Assembly (NCBI RefSeq): GCF_000004075.3
Contig: NW_022279564.1
Coordinates: forward strand, 124,001 to 188,000
Direction: 5' to 3'
DNA length: 64,000 nt
Source of the DNA: Cucumis sativus
Taxonomy: Eukaryota; Streptophyta; Magnoliopsida; Cucurbitales; Cucurbitaceae
Shown piece by piece: positions 61,590 to 64,000 of the stretch. Below the pieces are notes generated by a model. The model was given only the letters and a program-made list of their open reading frames with translations. It made no database searches and was not told the origin of the DNA. The position numbers and the translations under genes were made by a program. Position 1 is the first letter of the stretch. Every line of letters begins with the position of its first letter.

Positions 61590-64000
61590 ATTATTGTTGT
61601 TAATTAAGATTATAAATTTCTATATATTTTTCCCTCTCCCCTTTTTCCTTGGAAGAAAAAGAAAGAAAGAAATAAGAAATATCATTATTATTATTGTTGT
61701 TGATGATGATGAATTATATTATATTAATTACAAGTTCTCTTTTTGTTTTGGTTAGAAATTTTTGTGTTATATATATATTTGTCTTTATGGATGATGGCTC
61801 AATTGTAGCTGCTACAAAGTTTATTTGTAAGAATAATAATAATTGATGTTATGAGGATATCAATTACAACTCACTTTTTTTTGTGAGAGATCTTTCATAT
61901 CATGTCTTAATCAATTTACCTATGTTTGAGATATCTAAACTGGTGAGTTTGTTTCTTTGTTTTTTCTTTTCCTTTTCCTTTTCTTTTTTAACAAATTAAA
62001 ATGGGGAGTGAGAGAATTATTAAACGTGAAAGTTCAACGTTAATAAGGTAAATTTATGATAGCTACCCTAAACGTTTATATGATGAGCGTTTTTAAATAT
62101 AGCGTAATGAACCAAAATATAGTAAAATGTTAAATTCTATCAATTATAAACACTAGTAAATTTTGATAATCTATCAACTATCACGGTCTTTCATGCATTG
62201 ATAAATACGAATAAGATTCTATTATAAAATTAAAATTTTTTTGATATAAATACTTACTTTTTATATATACTTTTGTGTAAAGATGGTAAAATACTTCAAA
62301 CAAGTAGTGAAATATGTTTTATTAAATGTGTTTAATTTGATTGATACTATTAATTAATATTATCTTAAATAAATGCATATATATATATGATGCCCTACCT
62401 AAGTGTTTAATATTCTTGCTTGTTCTCATTAACAAGCATTTAAAAATAAATTGAAACAAAGATTTGTCACAAAAATAAAGTATTAAAATCATGGGGAGGA
62501 AGGTGTTATCTTAATTTGTCTGGTTATACATTCTATAATCAAAATATATTGTCTCATAAAAACAATAATAATAAAACCACTGCTATATTTATAAATATTT
62601 TCAATAATTTGATGGATTGAAAGGAAAGCGGAGAAATATATATTTTTTCCTTCTTAGATATTCCTTGGCATCTTTTATCTCACCACCTTCGTATAATTGT
62701 AGGAAAATGTCCACTTCATTTAATTCATTACCCTAACCCTATCTTTTTACATACTCTTTTTTTTTTTTTTTCTCTAAAGAAAATATTGATGAAACTTTGG
62801 GGGTATTTTTATATTAATAAAATACTAATAGTAATAGTAATAATAATAAATAATAATGAATAAAGTCATTTCAAATGTACTATTATATTTACTATCCTTT
62901 GTATATATTTGCCAGCTGCTGATGCTAATGGAGACAACTGTGGAAAGGAACCCTAGTGGTTGAGAATAAAGTTTTCTTAAAAGCCTCTCTCTCTCTCTCT
63001 AACTTTCTTTCCTTTTGCTATAAAAACATTTCAATTTTATTTGTTTGTTTGTTTTTAATAAAATTATTTTGGATTTTTTACTATATTTTAAAATTTTCTT
63101 TAAAAAAATATAATAAAAAGAATCAATAGAGAAGAGCAAAAAGAATCTGCCCCACTTGATATTTTTTGAATGGTTATTAGTTTAGTTTAGTTTAATGTAA
63201 TTTAATTGATCGATCATCTTAGTATTATTGCATTAACTTTTTCTACACTTAAATTATTTTCTATCATTCCACCTTTAAATAAATTATAAAAAGAGGCATT
63301 GGATGAATTCAATTGAGTTGATTTGATTTAACTCAAATAGTACTCATCATTTATCCAACTTACTATATCACACCTAATTCACATATATTATTCTACCTAA
63401 ATCCTAGAAAACATCAAATTTTTCGTTGCGGTTTTAAATTCAAGATTTTATCCATAATTGAGGAGTGAAAGCTATATATATCAAAGATCTCATTGATACA
63501 CCCAACCACAAGACTTTATTAGATAGTACTTTTTAGTACAAAATATGATTAAACGAGAAAACACTTGTCAAAGTTTGCATATATAACTCGATTGCCACGT
63601 AACTGCACACTGTATTAAAAGAAAATTAGGGAAAAACTCTTGGTTTGGTGGACTAAAGGATTTGCTTCAAATTTGGTAATGGAAAGTTTAACCTTTCATA
63701 ATCCAAAGTTTTGGAATTAAGATTTCATATGGGAAAGAAGTGTCTTCAGTGTTATATATATATATATACATATCCAATCAATGAATTTGGCCCACAAATA
63801 TATTCAAATAACTATACCTCATAATTAATTTCATTTTGTAGATCACACACACACAATTTTAGAAAGAATTATTGAACTGTGTAGTCCATGCCTAGCTACT
63901 ATAATTACATTGGAAATAAATATTATGATATCTCTCTTTTTAGTGTGAAATCACTTGCTAAGCTACTATATATATGAATTACTAGCTTATAGTAGTCACG
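61590..64000. other. Intergenic region to the right edge
   Basis: MYB 3' UTR, a family-A repeat (about 62085-62250), AT-rich filler and a CT microsatellite (62987-63001) in a pyrimidine-rich patch. The region 62910-62965 is less AT-rich and might be the edge of a promoter, but no gene follows inside the window. Confidence 0.6.
62085..62250. repeat. Family-A TIR-type repeat copy
   Basis: Begins TTTTTAAATATAGCGTAATGA ACCAAAATATAGTAAAATG, contains CTATCAATTATAAACAC and CTATCAACTATCACGGTC, and ends GATTCTATTATAAAATTAAAATTTTTTTG. Confidence 0.6.

Overview
This is a 64 kb piece of a plant (dicot) nuclear chromosome. It is strongly AT-rich between genes. Its ten recognisable protein genes are split by GT-AG introns, and UTRs and introns carry microsatellites and transposon debris. 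All ten proteins belong to land-plant families, and the dispersed repeats look like those I remember from cucurbits (cucumber/melon/watermelon type). The cucurbit assignment is an inference, not a proof.

Layout, left to right: intergenic 1-3215; PRMT1-type arginine methyltransferase (+, 3216-6396); saposin-like ER protein (-, 7362-10147); uncharacterised lysine-rich protein with an internal duplication (+, 11666-15113); long intergenic; NDL/NDRG protein (+, 20065-23539); PHOSPHO-type HAD phosphatase (+, 25747-28101); mitochondrial CoA carrier (+, 30153-33855); EFFECTOR OF TRANSCRIPTION protein with a GIY-YIG domain (-, 34783-37636); USP-kinase of the 'inactive protein kinase SELMODRAFT_444075-like' family (+, 42380-46235); mitochondrial LpxA acyltransferase (+, 48566-52586); a possible uncharacterised spliced transcript (52.8-53.8 kb); and a CCHC/SHAQKYF MYB-related repressor (+, 59217-61589). 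There is no operon-like functional pathway. What holds the genes together is gene order: from memory, their Arabidopsis counterparts lie in two or three short blocks (At4g29510-29540, At5g56750-56840, At4g26180), interleaved here.

Two results stand out. First, four consecutive genes between 33.0 and 52.2 kb (CoA carrier, ET, kinase, LpxA) carry six single-base frameshifts. All are in or beside short homopolymers and splice sites are otherwise intact, whereas the other six genes are clean. This looks like a block of lower consensus quality more than a block of pseudogenes, and any automatic annotation of these four genes will be wrong. Second, the window is rich in small-scale architecture: an 11-nt micro-exon in PRMT1, a 28-base C tract, three probable LINE 3' ends inside introns, two MITE-like inverted-repeat elements, a dispersed TIR family, a tandemly duplicated MYB intron segment, and a kinase start codon that sits in a degenerate tandem repeat. 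I found no convincing evidence of a wholly novel biological system.
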